Shown piece by piece: positions 5,704 through 8,105 of a stretch of DNA of 8,105 bases (positions are counted from its first letter, which is position 1; every line of letters starts with the position of its first letter). The translations under genes and the position numbers were made by a program. Origin of the DNA: Deltaproteobacteria bacterium (lineage in GTDB: Bacteria; Desulfobacterota; Desulfobacteria; Desulfobacterales; UBA11574). Under the pieces are notes generated by a model. It was not told where the DNA came from and did not search any database. It was given only the letters and a program-made list of their open reading frames with translations. Where the stretch lies: the NCBI GenBank assembly GCA_019314155.1, contig JAFCZV010000103.1, positions 1 through 8,105 of the forward strand, written 5' to 3'.

Positions 5704-7005
5704 TTAATCCTCCTGATTTTCATCCTCGATTCGTATAAGAACCGGCCGGTCACTCACAACGTCAAGATTCAAAATCTCGGTCAAAGCCTTTTGCACATCT
5801 GCTTCCCTGGCCAAATGCGTGAGCATGACAATGGGGACCGCACCGTTGGTTTTTCTCCCTTTTTGCTGAACGGACTTGATGCTGATTTCGTTGTTGCCGA
5901 GGATTCCGGATATCTTTGACAGAACACCGGGGCGGTCAAGGGCCGAAAACCGGAAATAATAATGGATGAATATCTCATCGATCCGCCGAATCGGAATTTT
6001 ACGGATTCGGTCCATCTGATAGGAAAGCAGCGGAATTCTGCTTTCGGCGCCCGCTAGAAGATTGCGTGCGATGTCGACTATGTCCCCCACCACCGCGCTG
6101 GCTGTGGGCATCATGCCTGCGCCATATCCGTAAAGCATCATGTCGCCAACCGCGTCGCCGGTAATTGTAACGGCATTGAGCACGCCGTTGACACTGGAAA
6201 GGGGATTGGTGAAAGGGATCATGGTGGGATGAACCCTTGCTTCCACGGCATCTCCCGTGTCTTTGGTAATGGCAAGGAGCTTGATGCGGTAGCCGAATTC
6301 CCGGGCAAACTCGATATCCATGGGGGTGATTTTGGAGATCCCTTCAATATAGATGTCCTGAAAGTTAATTTCCATGCCATAGGCAAGGGATGTCAAAATG
6401 GCCAGCTTGTGTGCCGTGTCGATGCCTTCGATGTCCAGCGTTGGATCCGCTTCGGCAAACCCGTTTTTTTGGGCTTCAGCGAGTACATCTTCAAAGCTGC
6501 TGCCGTCTTTGGCACTGCGTGACAAGATGTAATTGCAGGTTCCGTTGAGGATCCCGGCCATGGATTTTATATGATTGCCCACCAGAGACTCTCGGAGCGA
6601 CTTGATGATCGGCATGCATCCGCCGACACTGGCTTCAAATGCGAGGTCTACATCGTTTTCCCCAGCCGTCTTGAACAGGGTGTTGCCATGGCCGGCGAGC
6701 AGCACCACAGGTTTTCCGTTGTCGAAAGCCCGTAAAATAAGATCTTTGGCAATTCCTTCCCCGCCGATCATTTCGACGACGATGTCGATGTCAGGATCAT
6801 CGACCACTTTAAAGGCGTCGGAGATAAATACGCCGTCATCAAAGGGTATGCCGCGTTCGGTTTCAAGGTCGATATCGGCGACGTATTTCAGATTTAAAAC
6901 AGCGCCGACTCGGGATAAAAGAATATCTTTGTTTTCTATGAGAATTTTGGCAACCCCGGTGCCGATGGTGCCGCAGCCGAGCAGCCCCACATTTATTTTT
7001 TTCAT
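5704..7005 (-). CDS. hom: Homoserine dehydrogenase with ACT domain, TANK motif missing
   Basis: A 433-residue monofunctional homoserine dehydrogenase, which reduces aspartate semialdehyde to homoserine with NAD(P)H for threonine and methionine. The Rossmann motif is GCGTIG (10-15). The catalytic region has 'FEASVGG' (123-129), 'GILNGTCNYI' (151-160), 'GFAEADPTLDIEGIDTAHK' (182-200, with D196 and K200), and the domain ends near 330. The C-terminal ACT domain (about 348-428, 'SALDRPGVLSKISGILG') suggests allosteric control, typically by threonine. GGAG (7018-7015) lies 9 bp before ATG 7005. Oddity: between V101 and L102 (around 6702/6703) the five residues matching the conserved TANK-x motif are absent, with good alignment on both sides. 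The reading frame is intact. Either this is a divergent enzyme, a weakened one, or an assembly error. It follows the aminotransferase by 35 bp. Confidence 0.95.
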   Translation of the reverse strand: MKKINVGLLGCGTIGTGVAKILIENKDILLSRVGAVLNLKYVADIDLETERGIPFDDGVFISDAFKVVDDPDIDIVVEMIGGEGIAKDLILRAFDNGKPVVLLAGHGNTLFKTAGENDVDLAFEASVGGCMPIIKSLRESLVGNHIKSMAGILNGTCNYILSRSAKDGSSFEDVLAEAQKNGFAEADPTLDIEGIDTAHKLAILTSLAYGMEINFQDIYIEGISKITPMDIEFAREFGYRIKLLAITKDTGDAVEARVHPTMIPFTNPLSSVNGVLNAVTITGDAVGDMMLYGYGAGMMPTASAVVGDIVDIARNLLAGAESRIPLLSYQMDRIRKIPIRRIDEIFIHYYFRFSALDRPGVLSKISGILGNNEISIKSVQQKGRKTNGAVPIVMLTHLAREADVQKALTEILNLDVVSDRPVLIRIEDENQED

Positions 7006-7040
7006 CGAAGATTACTCCACAAAATTGTATAACCCTAACG

Positions 7041-8105
7041 TTACATGATCTTCCGGATACCCCGAATGGCCTGATTGATTCGCATATTGTTCTCTATGAG
7101 GGCAAACCGTACGTATTCGTCACCGTATTCGCCAAATCCCAGGCCCGGTGAAACCGCCACCTGGGCCTCGTTAATCAACATTTTAGAGAACTCCACGGAC
7201 CCCATATCGAGGAATTTATCCGGGATTTTGCCCCATACGAACATGGTCGCCTTGGGGCTTTCAATTTCCCAGCCCACGCGGTTAAGGCCGGTTATGAGGG
7301 CGTCTCTTCGCTGCTTATAGGTGTCGCATATTTCTTTGACGCAATCCTGGGGGCCGTTCAAAGCAACGATGGATGCAATCTGAATCGGTTGAAAAATGCC
7401 GTAATCCAGGTAACTTTTTATCCTGCGAAGTGCGCCCACAACTTCAGAATTTCCCACGCAGAAGCCCACCCGCCATCCGGGCATGCTGTAACTCTTCGAA
7501 AGCGAAAAAAATTCGACCCCCACATCTTTGGCGCCTTTGACCTGGAGAAAACTGGGGGGCTCATAGCCGTCGAATGCCAGATCCGCATAAGCGAAGTCAT
7601 GGACGATCAGGATATCGTGCTCCTTGGCGTAATCGACGATTTTTTCAAAAAACTCGATATCCACGACCTCTGTGGTCGGGTTGTGCGGATAGCTGATAAT
7701 GAGTATTTTGGGTCTCGGCCAGGTCTGCCGGGTGGCGTTCATCAGGTTCTCAAAGAAATCGTTCCCAGGGCCTACGGGTATCCCCCTTACGTCGCCGCCG
7801 GAAATAATGGCTGAGTAGGGGTGGATGGGGTAGGTGGGGTTGGGGGTGAACACCACGTCTCCCGGCCGAATCGTCACGAGGACAAGATGGGATATCCCTT
7901 CTTTGGCGCCGATGGTGGCGATGGCCTCGGTATCCGGATCAATATCGACGTCATACCGGCGTTTATACCAGCTTGAAATGGCCATCCTCAATTTGGTTAT
8001 GCCCATGGATGCGGAATATCGATGATTTTGCGATTTTTGGGCGGCCTCGGTGAGCTTGTCCACGATGTGCTGTGGGGTTCCGAGGTCGGGGTTTCCCATT
8101 CCGAG
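7041..8105 (-). CDS. alaC: AlaC-type glutamate-pyruvate aminotransferase (5' partial)
   Basis: A class I/II PLP aminotransferase, open at the right edge. The codons before ATG 8099 read 'LG', giving 'LGMGNPDLGTP', a motif that lies some tens of residues into the family, so ATG 8099 is internal and the start is beyond the window. Numbering from that methionine: cofactor residues are N140 ('PHNPTT'), D168 and Y171 ('HDFAYADL'), Schiff-base lysine K202 ('SLSKSYSMPGWR') and R210. The last conserved stretch is 'FGEYGDEYVRFALIENNMRI'. These motifs fit the AlaC group, which makes alanine from pyruvate and glutamate; related enzymes transaminate other small 2-oxo acids, so substrate is inferred. It heads the visible operon with hom 35 bp downstream, a pairing I recall from deltaproteobacteria. 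Confidence 0.9.
   Translation of the reverse strand, partial: LGMGNPDLGTPQHIVDKLTEAAQKSQNHRYSASMGITKLRMAISSWYKRRYDVDIDPDTEAIATIGAKEGISHLVLVTIRPGDVVFTPNPTYPIHPYSAIISGGDVRGIPVGPGNDFFENLMNATRQTWPRPKILIISYPHNPTTEVVDIEFFEKIVDYAKEHDILIVHDFAYADLAFDGYEPPSFLQVKGAKDVGVEFFSLSKSYSMPGWRVGFCVGNSEVVGALRRIKSYLDYGIFQPIQIASIVALNGPQDCVKEICDTYKQRRDALITGLNRVGWEIESPKATMFVWGKIPDKFLDMGSVEFSKMLINEAQVAVSPGLGFGEYGDEYVRFALIENNMRINQAIRGIRKIM

Noticed and set aside
6229..7048. Plus-strand open frames opposite hom (6229-6522, 6575-7048)
   Set aside because: They are shadows of the homoserine dehydrogenase gene, with no domain or plausible ribosome site.

Overview
The window spans the junction between a mobile genetic element (left, about 1-2617) and a conserved chromosomal gene cluster (right, about 2618-8105). 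The boundary is an initiator tRNA gene, tRNA-fMet, on the minus strand. Base composition changes there: a sampled 60-base line in the element (301-360) is about 35% G+C, and one in the chromosomal part (3601-3660) is about 55%. The heptose pathway gene hldE indicates a Gram-negative bacterium with lipopolysaccharide. The aminotransferase-hom-thrH-hldE-DUF167 set, with a CHC2 zinc-finger/sigma/excisionase/integrase island, would suit a Desulfobacterota (deltaproteobacterial) chromosome. That placement is inference, not proof.

The element reads left to right on the plus strand. It begins with the C-terminal 93 residues of a small DnaG-type CHC2 zinc-finger protein with no catalytic primase domain. 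A small sigma-70-like protein overlaps its end. A 246-bp AT-rich regulatory stretch follows, with an operator-like dyad and three closely spaced hairpins. Then come an AlpA/MerR-type helix-turn-helix protein (probable excisionase or regulator) and a tyrosine integrase. The integrase stops 6 bp from the 3' end of the tRNA. This is the usual layout for an element inserted at a tRNA 3' end, and the other end lies beyond the left edge. The last integrase codons also encode, on the opposite strand, a good rho-independent terminator for the tRNA, so the element seems to supply the tRNA with its transcription end.

The chromosomal part reads right to left on the minus strand. In transcription order it holds an AlaC-type aminotransferase (start off the right edge), homoserine dehydrogenase (hom), ThrH (phosphoserine phosphatase/homoserine phosphotransferase), a YbgC-type hotdog thioesterase, bifunctional HldE, a DUF167 protein and tRNA-fMet. 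Genes are closely spaced or overlapping, apart from about 100 bp between hom and thrH. The first three genes suggest amino-acid metabolism around pyruvate/alanine and aspartate/threonine: Hom makes homoserine, and ThrH could phosphorylate it in place of ThrB. HldE acts in LPS-core heptose synthesis. The tRNA has its own strong sigma-70 promoter, whose -35 box overlaps the DUF167 stop codon.

Points most worth a second look: Hom lacks exactly the five residues where homologues carry the conserved TANK-type motif; the integrase 3' end doubles as the tRNA terminator; the insertion target is an initiator tRNA with a U1-U72 mismatch; the orphan CHC2 finger is paired with a sigma-like gene; and the excisionase leader is structured.
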